From Laguncularia racemosa (lineage: Eukaryota > Streptophyta > Magnoliopsida > Myrtales > Combretaceae): DNA of 64,000 nt. The stretch lies in contig JBBMOL010000065.1 in assembly GCA_037954665.1 (NCBI GenBank), positions 1,426,001-1,490,000 of the forward strand, given 5' to 3'. Below the pieces are notes generated by a model. That model worked only from the letters and a program-made list of their open reading frames with translations. It had not been told where the DNA came from and did no database searches. The position numbers and the translations under genes were made by a program. Of this stretch, positions 1-12,199 are shown in pieces; position 1 is the first letter of the stretch, and each line of letters begins with the position of its first letter.

Positions 1-1
1 A

Positions 2-466
2 GCTTTGGAAGCTCAGTTTGCTAATATGAAGGGCTTGGAAGGTGAGCTGCTAGAAATATTGTTTGTGGCCCAATTTGATCTAGGAATGGGATATCCTTGA
101 GAAATCCTGACACCTCTTATTAAGTCTAGAAGGAATACTCAAATGTATGAAAAATGAATTTATGATTGGGAACTAAGGTTCAACAGTGGATTATTGTATT
201 CTAAGGACTCTTGGGGTACTTTAGATTATATCGAAAATAGAGGGTTTGAGATTGTAGATCAAGGAGAAATGTACTTGATACAACATGAAGAAGAGGAAGA
301 GGAGGAAGACCTAAAAGAAGATCCATCACTTGCAGAGAATTCTAATCTTAAGGGCATGTCGAAAATTGAAACCGTAGCATCAAACTCTATGGAAGAGGAA
401 GAAGAAGAAGAAGAACTAAGTGAGAGTGATGAAGATGCGAGTGATGGTTTGGGAAGTGCTACATAA
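2..466 (+). pseudogene. Unidentified acidic coding remnant
   Basis: One reading frame runs in from the left window edge and ends at a TAA at 464-466. It is broken by two in-frame TGA codons (about 101 and 155-157). The readable part is an ordinary globular-looking stretch followed by two runs of glutamate (residues near 285-310 and 390-415 in window coordinates) and a Ser/Asp/Glu-rich tail. The longest open stretch has no ATG at its left end, only a TTG, so it is not an independent gene. I do not recognise the family. It lies about 310 bp upstream of the gag of a decayed chromovirus, where a leader or 5' LTR would be expected, so it may be part of that element, a captured host fragment, or the end of a neighbouring gene. 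Confidence 0.4.
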
Positions 467-778
467 GAGTATAAAGATAAATTTAGAATAAATTTTGAGG
501 AAAATAATGTATATAAATTGTATGAAAGCTTGTATTTTGGGGAAACTAAGAAGGGAAATTTTGTAATGTAAAAATATATCTCTCCAAGTTTATAAATGTA
601 TAGGCTAAGAACATGGGGAACGTAAATTTTTGGGAAAATGTATAAAATATCATGACTTTCGTTTATTCTTACTCTTTTATGCAAATATGCAGATGTGTTA
701 TATGACTTTTATTGATATGTACCATTGAAAATGTCTTAACATATTGTGTATATTGCATTAATAAATTACAGTGAAAAT

Positions 779-2260
779 ATGAGTAGGGGGAGGAAGACGA
801 TGACACTGGCTCGATACAGAGACACTGGAGATGAAACCCCTCGAGTTGAGACTCTATCCTTAACTCAGCAAGAAAACCTAAAATTACAACCTAGGATGCC
901 GAGTAAAGCGTTTGGATAGGGTCGAAGAGGTATGAGAACCTTCGACGGAGAAGGAAGTGAAGAAGACTATATTACAAGACTAGAAACAATAATTCAACAT
1001 ATAGAATAGCAATAGGCCTTAATAATGTAGTATCTGATGTCGAGAGGATAACCTCTGCCACAATTGCTTCCTTTGCCACCTTAACCCCGGCTGGTACCAC
1101 TTGTACCAACTCCTTAACCGCATCAGGTGCTACCACCACTTGCTCCAATTCCAGCTACCCTTATGATGTACGTGAAAGGATAACAAAGGTATAATTAAGG
1201 AGTGATCAGTCAAAGAATTCAAAAGAGTATATTTCTTAACTTTATATGATCTAATAGATATTTTAATAAGGCATTTGAAAAGCCTATAAAGGTAGAAGAC
1301 TAGATAGCCTAAGTGGAAAGATCATTTTCAACTTATGAAGTAGCAGACCACTAAAAAGTGGCATATGCATTGTATATGTTGAAAATGAGAGGTCGGATTA
1401 GGTGGGATGCAAGACAGAGGACCCTACCTTAGCCTATATCATGAGAGACTTTTCATGGAGAATTCATTAGAGAATTTTTTTTGGAGAGTGTAAAAATGAA
1501 ATAAGTGGGTAGCTATTTCAATTGAAGAAGGGTACAAAAATCATGAACCAGTATGAGAATGAATTTAACAGATTATTGCATTTCACTCTAGACACCTATA
1601 AAGACCTGGACATATTGAAATAACAATTATTTATGAATGGGTTGGATGTAGATACCTAAGAGAGAATTATGGAATTTGAGATATAAACTTACTCTGAAGT
1701 GGTAAGTAAGGCTAGGGCTTTAGAATAAGCAAAGCAAAAAGGAGAAGAGATAAGAGCCCAAGCTCGATCAAGTGTAGGGGTGAGAGTTCCAACAAAAAGG
1801 CTACTGTTTAATCCAAGTTCGAATGAGAAAGGAAAGAGGCCTATGCTGAATGTGAGGCTACCAAATAGTAGACCACTAGTCATTTCATTACAAGCGAACC
1901 CTATGACTGTAGTTTGCTAAATGTGCAAGGAATGGCACTAATTAAAAGGTAAATGTTACTAATATAGGTTTGATGACCACAAAATTCTAGATTGTCTACA
2001 GAAAATACTACGACTTGTGTTATTTGTGGACAAAAGGGACATTTTGTAAACTCCTGCTCTAAGAGACAACAAGGAATTGAGCAAAGGATTAAAACCCCTA
2101 GGACCACCATTGGAAGACTTGCTAATCAACCATTCGGATGAGGAAATCAAGGGGCTAACACATAGACAAAAAATGCCCAGGTGTTTGCCATTGAAGGTAC
2201 CGATGCTAGGCATTGGGCAAGAGAAGAATTCAAATAATATCAAGATGTTTTAATGGCTAC
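779..2260 (+). pseudogene. gag: Decayed gag of a Ty3/gypsy chromovirus
   Basis: A candidate start ATG at 779-781 opens a basic N-terminus. Reading on through many stops, 1,240-1,900 gives a capsid-like stretch: a helix-rich region with a FSTYEVADH-like motif, then a MRG..RW motif near 1,385-1,410, then NQYENEFNRLL near 1,545-1,575. This is the plant gypsy retrotransposon gag pattern. A zinc knuckle of the form C-X2-C-X4-H-X4-C is intact at 2,016-2,057. Several stops are TAG or TAA where the family normally has Gln or Trp. The gene cannot make a full protein. It is followed directly by protease and pol on the same strand. Confidence 0.75.
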
Positions 2261-2477
2261 GAGATAATAGGATGAAGGAGACATAGTAACAGGTACCTAA
2301 AATCAAACTTGTCTTTATATAATATTATATATATATGAAACTTAAATAGGAAAATTAACTAGAAAGTTAAGAATTATAAAAGACTTATGACTAAAAGATT
2401 TAAGAAGATAAAAGTTAGAGCTTGATCTTATTACTAAGTAATTATTAGGATTCGTTTTAATCACCATCCAACTAACC

Positions 2478-5400
2478 ATGGTTCTCTTTGATACGGGAGC
2501 TACATACTCTTTTACAAGCTTGATTGTGGCTCAACGAAGGAAATTGGTAGTTTAACCATTTTTGAAGACTCTAAGGACTTGCACCCCTACAGGAGAGAGT
2601 GATCACCAAGGAAATAATAAAAGACTGCCAAGTCAAGATACATGGGAGAAACATTATGCTAACATGGATTGTAAGAAGAAAGAAGTATTATTCAGTAAGC
2701 CAGGAATGGAAACCATGGTATATCAAGGACAACCAAGATGGAATATAGAAGATTCCACCAGTGTCTTGCAAGTAGAGGGAGAAAACCTTGGAGATTGGAA
2801 AATTTGCTTGATAAGTGCCATAGAGACGAATGTGGAGCCACCAAGATTGGAGGAAATATCTATAGTAAACAAATTCCCTGAAGTATTTCTCAAAGAATTG
2901 CTAAGACTACCACTTTCAAGAGAAATGGACTGCACCATCGAAGTAAAGCCTAATACTAAGCCAATCTCCAAAGTACCATATTGAATGGCCCCAATCAAGT
3001 TGAAGGAATTGAAGGTCCAATTGCAAGAATTAATAGAGAAAGGATTCATTTGTTCAAGCATATTACCTTCGGGAGCTCTAGTATCGTTTGTGAAAAAGAA
3101 AGACGGATCTATACAATTGTGCATCGATTATTGGGAATTAAACAAGGTAACTATTAAGAATAGATATCCCTTATCAAGAATTGATGATTTATTTCATCAT
3201 TTGGAAGGAGCAAGTGTATTTTCCTGAATTGATTTATGATCTAAGTATCATCAGTTAAAGATTAGATCGAAAGATATACCTAAACCACTTTTCGAACTAA
3301 ATATGGTCATTACAAGTTTTAGTAATACCATTTGGATTAACGAATGCTCCAGCTGTGTTCACGGATCTCATGAACCAAAATTTCAAACTGTTCTTAGAAA
3401 AATTTATGGTAGTCTTTATTGATGATATTCTGATTTATTCTAAGACTAAGCTAGAGCATAGGGAACACTTAAGAATTGCCTTGGGATTATTGAAGAAACA
3501 TCAATTATATGTAGAATTGTCAAAATGTGAATTTTAGATGAATCAAGTGACATTCTTAAGGCATGCCATATCTAGAGAAGGCGTATCAGTAGATCCAATA
3601 AATATTAAGGCCATAGTTGATTGGAAACAACCAACTACTATTACAAAAATGAGAAGTTTCCTTAGGTTGGTTGGATATTACAAGAGATTCATAAAGAACT
3701 CTTCGCAAATCTCAAAGCCATTAACTAGATTGATCCAAAAAGACATAAAGTTTGAGTGGGATGGAAGTTGTGAGACAAGCTTTCAATAGTTGATGCAAAG
3801 GTTGATTCTAACTCATATTCTGACATTACCTAAATCAGAAGAACCCTTTTGCATATACAACGATGTCTCGCAAATTGGGTTAAGATGCATTCTATTACAG
3901 AATAAGAAGGTCATGGCTTACACTTTTAGATAGTTGAAATCACATGAAAAGAATAATCCCATCCATGAATTGGAATTAGCGACAATTGTATTTACTTTGA
4001 AGATATGGAGACATTATTTATACGGGTAAAGATGCAAAATTTATATGGATCATAAGAATTTGAAGTATCTATTCACACAAAAGGAGCTTAACATACGTCA
4101 AAGAAGGTGGCTAAAACTCACCGATAATTATGATCTCAATATCAACTACTGCCCAAGAAAGGCTAATGTAGTAGCCGACACATTGAGTAGGAAGAATTAT
4201 GGCTAGGTAGCGGCATTATTAACAGAACAACAACAATTGATATAGGAATTTGAGAAGTTGAGGATCGAGTTCATATAGCCTAGGGAGGAAGCACAATTAG
4301 CAAATTTGGAAGTACAACCTACTCTCCTAGATAAAATACAGGAAATGCAGCTTAGTGACCCAAAATTTCTAGATATTCGGACCAAGGTGGAACTAGGAGC
4401 TAGTATAGACTTTAAGTTGGATCAAAGCGGAGTCTTGAAGTTAAGAGGTTAATTCTATGTACTGGAAGATAAGAAGCTAGGGGATGAAATTATGGATGAA
4501 GCCCACAATTTTGGATATTCAATACATCCAGGAGGAACTATGATGTATCGGGAACTTAAGAAAAGTTACTAGTGGGAAGGCATGAAAAGAGACATAGCAC
4601 AATTTGTTTCTCAATGCTCCATCTATCAGCAAGTTAAAGCAAAACATTAGAAACCTGAAGGACTATTATGGCCATTACTAATTCTAGAATGGAAGTGGGA
4701 ATGAATCACTATGGACTTTATTACAGCATTACCAAGGACGAAAGCGAGATATGAAGCAATATGGGTAATCGTAGATCGTTTGACCAAATCTGCTCATTTC
4801 TTACCCATCGACATGACTTATTCCTTAAATACGTTAACTGGAATTTACCTCAAAGAAATCGTAAGACTCCATGGGGCACCACATATCATAGTATCTGATA
4901 GAGATCCACACTTTGTATTTAGGTTTTGGAGAAGTTTACAATAAGCTCTTGGGATGGGATTACAGTTTAGCATGGCATATCATCCTCAGATTGATGGATA
5001 ATGGAAACGAACCATCTATACTTTAGAGGACATGTTAAAAGCTTACGCGTTGGATTTCAAAGATAGCTAAGATCAACACTTGTCGTTGGCCGAGTTCTCT
5101 TAAAATAGCAGTTATCATTCATCGATCAAGATAACTCCATATGAGGCTCTATATGGAAGAAGATGTGAATCCCCATTTTATTAGGATAAGATTGAAAGGA
5201 GTACAGTTGGGCCGGACATGCTACAAGAGGCAATAGATAAAGTGGTCACTATTAAACAAAGAATGAAGGAAACCCAAGACTGATATAAAAGTTGGGCATG
5301 TTTGAAAAGAAGAGAGATAAAGTTTCTGCAAGAGAACATGTCTATTGGAAGGTCACTCTGATTAAAGGGATTTGGAATGAAAGGAAAATTGAGCCCCGAA

Positions 5401-5754
5401 TATATAGGACTGTATGAGATTTTAGAAAGGGTTAGAGAAGTAGCGTACAAATTAGCTTTACCTCCTTAGCTATTAGGAATTCATAATGCATTTCACATGT
5501 CATTGCTCCAAAAGCACATTTTAGATCTAAATAGAGCAATTAAGATGGATATCTTGAAGATCCAACCTAATTTGACATATCGGGAATATCTAATCAGAGT
5601 TTTTGATGCCCAAACTCGAGAATTGCATAACAAAAGTATCAAATACATTAAAGTACAATGGAGCAGGCTCTCGGAATGAGAAGCCACTTGGGAAAGGGAA
5701 GACAAAATGAAAGAAAAGTACCCTCATCTATTTGAAAGCCTAAGTAAGCTATAA
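2478..5754 (+). pseudogene. pol: Decayed chromovirus pol: protease, RT, RNase H, integrase, chromodomain-like tail
   Basis: Domains in order: aspartic protease with a DTGAT active-site motif near 2,490; reverse transcriptase from about 2,920 to 3,720, with a [10 protein letters not shown] catalytic motif near 3,417-3,450; RNase H about 3,800-4,200 ending at ADTLSRKN; integrase with an H/H/C/C zinc region near 4,500-4,630, first Asp in MDFI near 4,711 and second in SDRDPHF near 4,895; then a C-terminus ending in EATWERED, as in Tekay/Del-type chromoviruses. Numerous stops and at least one frameshift near 3,290-3,330 break it. The integrase catalytic Glu near 5,010 reads Lys, so even a repaired frame would lack the DDE triad. 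Most stops replace expected Gln, Arg or Trp codons. The frame ends at TAA 5,752-5,754. Confidence 0.85.
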
Positions 5755-5770
5755 AGTTTTGAGGACAAAA

Positions 5771-5788
5771 TTTTAAAAGGGAGGAGAA
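5771..5788 (+). other. Polypurine tract of the chromovirus
   Basis: A purine-rich run (AAAAGGGAGGAGAA) sits immediately before a TG dinucleotide at 5,789 and shortly after the pol stop. This is the expected place for the plus-strand primer next to the 3' LTR. Confidence 0.6.
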
Positions 5789-8615
5789 TGTAAAACTTGA
5801 GAAATTAGCAAAAATTTAATATTAGATTAGCCTGTAAATTCTGTATAATTTTAAATTAAAATAAATAATCGTTTAAAAAGCAAACACGTATTTTTTTTGG
5901 AATAAACGATAAAATAAATTTAAATCATAGGTTTATGATAGTTAAATGAAAATTTTGAATAAATAATTATACTCGGAATAATTCATTTAGCTTAATTGTA
6001 AAATTTCACAACAAAACACAAAAGTTATGTAAATTATCAAGCAAGATGAACAAACCTGGAAAATAAAAAAATTAATCTTATATAAAAGGGAAGTAAACTA
6101 ACTTACCTTGGTTACTGTTTGACATATCCATTTTCTAAAGTCAGAATAAGAGAGAGGGAGAGGGAGTGATATAAAAGGGAAAGGGAAAAGAACAAAAGAA
6201 ACCGTGGATAGAAAGGAAAAGAAAAATCTTAGGACTTGTGTATGATGTCCAAATCATGATTTGGGACCACCTATACAATCCTTAAGGTGAGCCTTACAAA
6301 ACTAGACTAGATTTGTACAAGAAAATTGCTACTTTTAGAATTTAAATATAATTTTAATATGTTTAGAAAAAAATAAGTTTATAACCTAGAAAATAGTGGA
6401 ATCACTAGAAATACAATAGATAAGATGATATTAGCATAAGTAGTAAGTAATAGCATTATTTTCTTGTATTTTAGGAGAATATTTTGATCCCATGCAATTA
6501 ACTAAAGATTATTACGAGTTGTAAAGAAAATGAGATCCAAGTGAGTAGGAACTCTATAATATACAATTGTCTGTGATGTGTACATTATTATCTGTGTGTG
6601 TGTGTGTGTGTATTTTGGTTGTTGTAACATCTTATAGAAATATCATAGCTGAATTCCGTATGATATTCTATTCTAAGGATGCTTTGTTCAATGTGTGTGA
6701 TGTGATCTGTGTGCATATGGGGTATGTGATCATGTGTGTTTTGTTTAGTCTGTATATGTATGCTGGATTGAATGTGATGTGGTCTAGTATGTAGCGTTGT
6801 AGTGTGTGTGGCCATATGTAGGATGTGTGTTGAAAGTGTGCATAAGGTATGTGCTAGAAGTGTATGTGTGGTGTTTGGGTATGTGTAGGTATATATGGTG
6901 TAAGTTGTTGGAGTGTCAAGTTGATGCTACGTAGTATGCGTGCTGGGCGTGATGTGTGTGTGCTAGTCAAGCTGTGTGTGTGCGTAGCCATGTTGTGTGT
7001 GTGCTGGGCATGCCGTATGTGTGTGTGGGAGTGCTGTGTGTGTGCATGGGTGAGCTATGTGTGTGCATGGGCGTGTTGTGTGTATGTGTAGGCATGTTAG
7101 GTGTTGTTTGTGTGAATGGGGACAAGTGGGTGTATACGTATAGAATGTGGCTCGTTAGAAAATTTGGGTAAAGGAAAATAGTGATGTGTGAATTGTGAAT
7201 TACCAATGTATGCGAGGGAGCAGAGTTGTTAAATTAGGGTGAAAAGCATGTGCGAACGGGTTGCGAATGTGATCGCATGCACGAAATGAAGTTCAACGAA
7301 CCAACGAAGTTCGATGAGCGTTTGGAACTTCAATGATGAAGTGGGAAACTGGCGAGGAGTAAAGTCTAGCATGGAAAGGAAGAAGAGGAACAATGGTCGC
7401 AAATTGACTTTATAAAAATATATATTATAATATTATAATATATATATAACGAATGCTAAGAAGAAAAAAGGCATTCAATTGAGGAGGAAAAAAATATACA
7501 TATATGTTTATACATATAATGAATATATAGTAATACAATGTAATGTATAACTTATCGTACTCAGAAGAAATCCAAAACTCCCGAAAGTATTCTTATTGTA
7601 CTGTGATTCTGTGAAAGCTATTCCATGTCTATACATGTCTAATGCTTTCTATATTTTGCCATTGATGTGATTATATCTTGCATGATTACTCTGAAATAAT
7701 AAATTAATTATTACGACTTAAACAAAATTCGACATGTATTACATAAGACATTGCATAGCATTAAAGGTCATCACTATTATAGGGCACACCGGAAGTAATC
7801 GAGAGGGATTACTATTCTACCATTGGCGAACGAAGTGACTTAGGGGTTTTGCACCTTTGACGGTTCCGAGTTTGGTCTATTCTTGAGGATGTGTGTGCTT
7901 AGTGAGCAATTAAGGCACTTGAAGCTTAAGGAATGTAGATTAAAAGATAATTTCTAATAAAGAGATAAGATAAAAATAAATGGAATGTGAGATCTAGGCA
8001 TTGATGGTTATGATGAGAGTCCCCAATTCAAGGTTAAGGGGGGCATTAAACCTTAGACTTTACGTTGATTAGTGGAAGACCACGTGTGATGTTGCATTGC
8101 ATAAAGTTGTCCATGTATAGCATATGATTGAGAACTTGCTTGATTTGTTTGTGTGTGTGTAGTATTGAGAATATTACTCTCCTATCTCACTAGGCAATAT
8201 AGTTCATCCTACTACAGATTGTATGATGTAGGTTGCGACTACGAAAACTTACCTAGTAGGCGTTATACTAAATTAAGTAAACTTTGTCGTGAAATTTCTA
8301 AGATAAGGAGCAAGAATTGAGAGTTGGAATGAACTCCTCTATAGATTTGTGTTAAAATATTGGTGGACAACTGATTGTAAATATTTTAATCTGATTTAGC
8401 AAAATTTTCAATTTGTATCATTATGGGACCTGGATATGGCCTACCTCTAAAGTACATGTGTATTTTACTCCATCAAATATGGAATGGTTCAAATGAGAAA
8501 TTGGAATGCTAAAGGCATTTGATTTTATAAAACTGTATTTTGTTAGGTTAGATTGTGTTATGGTTTGAGATGCTTCGCGGTTACCGTTAGGTAGGGAAGC
8601 AATTGAGGCATGTCA
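5789..8615 (+). mobile_element. Putative 3' LTR of the decayed chromovirus
   Basis: The start is set by TGTAAAACTTGAGAAATTAG directly after the polypurine tract. The end is placed at TGTCA (8,611-8,615), because chromovirus LTRs commonly begin TGTAA and end in TGACA or TGTCA. The 5' LTR lies outside the window or is lost, so the end cannot be checked against a partner. The interior contains a TG-rich minisatellite and a block near 8,100-8,230 resembling the LTR body of plant Tekay elements. Length would be about 2.8 kb. Confidence 0.5.
6567..7130 (+). repeat. TG-rich microsatellite and minisatellite
   Basis: A (TG)n run near 6,591-6,612 expands into about 500 bp of variant units built on TGTGTGTG followed by short GC-bearing spacers such as CTGGGCATG and CATGGGCG, densest between 6,945 and 7,100. 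It creates spurious Cys/Val-rich and His/Thr-rich open frames on the two strands. It lies inside the putative chromovirus LTR. Confidence 0.85.
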
Positions 8616-9900
8616 TAATAGGATAACTAATCGACCGACCCGATAAAAACCTTATAAGGTTTAGGGTTGAGTTTTAGAACATAGAATAAAATTCGATAAG
8701 GTTTAGAGTTGGGTTACAAAATTTAGGAAAAACCTGATGGGAAAGCCTGAGCTAACAATAATAATAATTTTTTAAAAATAATAAATTAATATTATAATTT
8801 TTAATAAATACATTTTATTTTGTCATTTTGATATTTATATATAATACAATTTTTGTAATTTTCCATCGAATAAAGGCCATTTCAAATTTGAAACAATGCT
8901 TAATTGATTTAAAAAAGATGACAAAAACAAAACAAAAAAGAAAAAGAAAAAAAGAAAGAAAGAAAGAACATATTTTATCATGGATACATAAGAAAAACTA
9001 ATGTATGACAAAAATAAAGAAAAAAGAAATTAAGAAATCAACAATAATATTAATGACAATAAAAGGGATTGGAATATGGACCAACCCTTAGCCACGCCAC
9101 GACCACTAATCTATAATAAAATAAAGAGCAAAATATCACACAACTCTAACCAACACGACACCATATTGTAAATGTGTTGCTATTTAGTAACAGTAACAGG
9201 TAAGTTACTAAAAAAATTCTAGTTGGTCTCGTTTGGTTCTGGTTCTCTTTTGGTCTATGTTTATGACTCCTTCATGTGTCCACATCTAACTTCAGTCTTC
9301 TGTCTTCAATAGCTTCAGTGTTGGTTTCATCTGGTTCTAGTTCTCTTCTAGTCCGTGTCCATGACTCCTTTTCATGTCTACATCTGACTTTAGCTTCTGT
9401 CTTCAGCACTTCAATGTTCACTTCACTAATTCACTTTAGTCTTCACTCTTCACTTTAGCATGGGAACAAATCAATAGATTCAATACTGCAATAGCACTAT
9501 AGCACACCACACCACGTAGCCACCACTTGTGTAGTTACACTCTCAAGTCCCCACCCTTACCCAGACTCTCCACTTAACATTGTCTCTTCTCTCATCACTG
9601 TTGAGTCCCCACCATCCCCAGCCTAGACTCTCCATAACTCCATCGCTACTCTGTTCTCTCATCTTTGTGGGGTCTTTGAAAATAGGCCACTTACACCTTA
9701 TACACTACAATCTCGAGCCTAGAAGTAGGTAGTTTGATTGGGGCGGGTCATGGGTTCTTTAATGCACAATTGGGGCAGGTTTAAGGTTATATAAAAAAAA
9801 AAACTTATAAGGTCTTGTCAGGTTTTAGGTTGTGTAGTATCTTGCCGGGTTGGGTTCGGGTTTCAATAAACTCGTCCTATACTTGGCTTAGTTACATTCC
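8616..9900. mobile_element. Possible non-autonomous hAT-like element
   Basis: The left side (about 8,620-8,740) and the right side (about 9,730-9,895, read on the other strand) share a T-A-G-G-A start and motifs such as GACCCGA and CCTTATAAGGT-like words. Left and right are imperfect inverted copies, as in plant hAT-derived elements. I could not find a convincing 8-bp target duplication, so the boundaries are tentative. The interior is AT-rich up to 9,060 and then CT-rich, with no coding sequence. Confidence 0.3.
9232..9420 (+). repeat. Two-copy tandem duplication of about 95 bp
   Basis: The stretch starting TTTGGTTCTGGTTCTC at 9,232 is repeated from about 9,330 as TCTGGTTCTAGTTCTC. The order of words is the same afterwards: GTCCATGACTCC, a CACATCT/TACATCT step, CTGTCTTCA. 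The copies differ by scattered substitutions and short indels. A 60-codon open frame across it is a by-product. Confidence 0.75.
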
Positions 9901-9944
9901 TACCATTAGGGGCCAGGTAACCATGGTAGGTTGTCAAGATTAAG

Positions 9945-10500
9945 GTACCTTGCAGGGCGTAACAAGCACTTTCCTAAAAAGTCACTTTTTTTCTAGTTAC
10001 TAGTCTTTATAGGTTAGTTAGCACATATGGGCACATTCCTAAAACGTCATCTTTTAGGGTTGCTTGTTTGTAATAGATGCTTTTCTATATAAATTAGTCA
10101 GCTCACATGAGCACTTTTCTAAAATTCATCTTTTAGGATTGTTAGTTTATAATAGACACTTATGTAAATTAGTCAACTTGCAGGGGCACTTCGTAAAATT
10201 CATCTCTAGGTTGTTAGTTTATAATAGCTTTCCTATATAGAATATTTAGCCCATATGAGCACTTTCTTAAAACATTCATTTTTTAGGATTGCTAGTTTGT
10301 AATAGACACTTTCTTATATAAATTAATAAGCCCGTCAGGGCACTTTCCTAAAATTCATCTTTTAGGATTTCTAGTTTGTAAAGATACTTCCCTATGTAGG
10401 ATAGTTAGCTTAGATGGGCACTTTCTTAAAAAAATTATCTCTTAGGGTTGCTAGTTTGTAATAGATGCTTCCCTACGTAAATTAGTTAACACACATGAGA
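9945..10500 (+). repeat. Degenerate tandem repeats (about 85-95 bp) of the Tat 3' UTR family
   Basis: About six to seven units repeat the order: a GGGCACTTTCCTAAAA-like word, ATCTTTTAGG, TTGCTAGTTTGTAATAGA, a CTTCCCTATATAAATTAG-like word, then AGCCCATATG. The same words (GCACTTTCCTAAA, TTGCTAGTCTGATAAAACGCTTCC) recur in the repeat block before the 3' LTR of the large element at 48-49 kb. The two arrays are therefore one repeat family in two places. Confidence 0.7.
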
Positions 10501-10559
10501 ACATCATGTAAAACTTAAACACAGATAATCATTTCATAATATAATTTTAGTCCACACGT

Positions 10560-11884
10560 AAACAATAAGGTTCTTATGACCCCCTTAACACACTTAACAC
10601 AATGGAGCATGTCTTAGTGATGGGAACTGCCACTATAGGCCCCACACCCATGTTCACTTAAACACTTAAATAACATCTAACCCAGATCATTCCTAAGCAT
10701 GACTCCACTAAGGACAACGTCACACAAGGATCATTAAGATGCTCCCTAGGGATCTGCCACTACAGGCCCCTAGGTCGAGCCAAGCACATACATCATATCA
10801 CTTGAACACTTAAACCAAGTCATATACTTAATTCAATTTCAAATACTTGTACTAACTTAAACAAACACATAACAATACACAAGTTACACGTACGTTAGAT
10901 CCTAGCTTTAACCACTTCTCGGTCTTGGACTTAACCTAATTGGAAATCTGTATACATTAACATAATTTTCTTAGTATTCAATATAAGATCAATATCATTC
11001 TTAATCTCCTTAATCATATCCATTTAATTTCTCTAAGGCCTTACTAGTTATCTAGGTTGCATGGAAATTAGTTTAATTTGAAGTTAAACAAACATATAAT
11101 TATGTTATACTTTATTCAACACGATCATGTTGGGGATCGTGTTACTCAATACGGGTTGAAGCACGACCATGTTAGGGGTCATGTATCTCTCGATGTAAAA
11201 CTTAGTTTCAACACAGTCGAAAATTTGATCGTGTTGGGAGGTCGTGTTGCCCTTAACTTAACACGGTTGGAACACGACCGTGTTGGAAGGCTGTGTATCT
11301 CTTGATACACCCTTCCATTTCAACACGGTCGAAATACAATCGTATTATCCTTAGCGATCTCCACAAACCCTCATTCTCTTATTCAATTCCTCCAAAACCT
11401 AATCCTTCCTATTCCTAAGCTTAACTAAGTTCCTAAAACATGTAATTATGAATAAATTATACGGATTAGATTACTTACTTCAAATTCCTTACGAGGTGAA
11501 TTATCTCGGATCGTCGATTCTCCATTCTCTTTTGTCCTTTCTTGCACTTCGTTTTTTGCATGAACGATCGATGCTCATAACTACAATTTCCATAATCCTA
11601 ATTTGAATTTCTTACAAAATCCTTACCTTGAGCTCTTTGGAATTGCTTCTCTCCTTTTTTCCCATTGTCGTCCTAAGTTTTCTCGTAGGGAGCATCTGTT
11701 CTCTTGCGGCTCTGTTTCATTGTTCAGAATGGCAAAGGAGGCTCTCTAAGTCAACTTGGGATATTTATACGCTCCATGTGAAAAGACCAATTTGCCCCTT
11801 GAATTTTTATAAAATTCCATCATCATTTTTAGCTCTTTATAAAAATATCTTTATTATATAAATGAATAAATAATAAAATATTCA
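10560..11884 (-). mobile_element. Minus-strand Ty3/gypsy LTR remnant
   Basis: The segment 10,560-11,090 is colinear with 51,600-52,160. Both carry a block about GGGAACTGCCACTATAGGCC-like, then CAAGCACA-type words, then CTAGGTT-C-TGGAAATT-like words. The right edge is set where AATAAAATATTCA ends at 11,884 and integrase coding sequence begins; read on the minus strand this gives a TGAATATTTT start. The left edge is not certain. It may begin near 10,500 or include the tandem repeats before it. Confidence 0.45.
11119..11345. repeat. Clustered palindromic CACGACCGTG-type repeats
   Basis: Several variants of the near-palindrome AACACGACCGTGTT occur within 230 bp (near 11,119, 11,160, 11,227-11,250, 11,269 and 11,320), separated by related spacers of about 40-55 bp. 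They lie within the minus-strand LTR remnant. Such GC-bearing words stand out from the AT-rich surroundings. Confidence 0.6.
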
Positions 11885-11886
11885 CG

Positions 11887-12117
11887 TATTATAACTACGA
11901 CGAGAAGGTTAGGCATAAGGTCTTCCAACTAGGAGACTTAGTTTATAGAAGGTTAGAGGCTTCCATATCTCGAGAAGGGTAAGGGAAGCTTGCACTAACT
12001 AAGGAAAGCTAGGTTATTGAAGACTTAGGCAATGGAGTGTATAGATTAGAAAGACTTGATGGTTAGCTCATGCATCGAACTTAGAATGCCAAAAATCTTA
12101 GGCCATGTTTTGACTAA
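11887..12117 (+). pseudogene. Integrase C-terminal fragment of a Tat-like Ty3/gypsy element
   Basis: A single frame with four internal TAG/TAA stops reads VRHKVFQLGDLVYRRLEAS, then GKLA, then VIEDLGNGVYRLERLDG, then a NAKNLRP-type ending. This is the integrase C-terminal barrel of Tat-lineage gypsy elements (GDLVLR..., GPY.V..VL..GAY.L, WNA.NL...). Upstream integrase core is absent because a minus-strand LTR abuts it at 11,884. The stops fit Trp or Gln codons of the family changed by single transitions. The frame ends at TAA 12,115-12,117. Confidence 0.75.
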
Positions 12118-12199
12118 GTGTAAGATAAGCTCATGTAATATAGACCTTTGTAATGAAAGTTATCTTTTACTTGTGAGCTTGTACTACACCTCATAGTAA

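Noticed and set aside
259..684. 141-codon minus-strand open frame
   Set aside because: It is the antisense of the acidic remnant; Ser/Leu runs are the reverse of GAA/GAG runs.
6567..7206. Several Cys/Val-rich and His/Thr-rich open frames
   Set aside because: They are by-products of the TG repeat on both strands.
9276..9458. 60-codon Ser-rich frame
   Set aside because: It comes from a CT-rich tandem duplication and shows no protein-like features.
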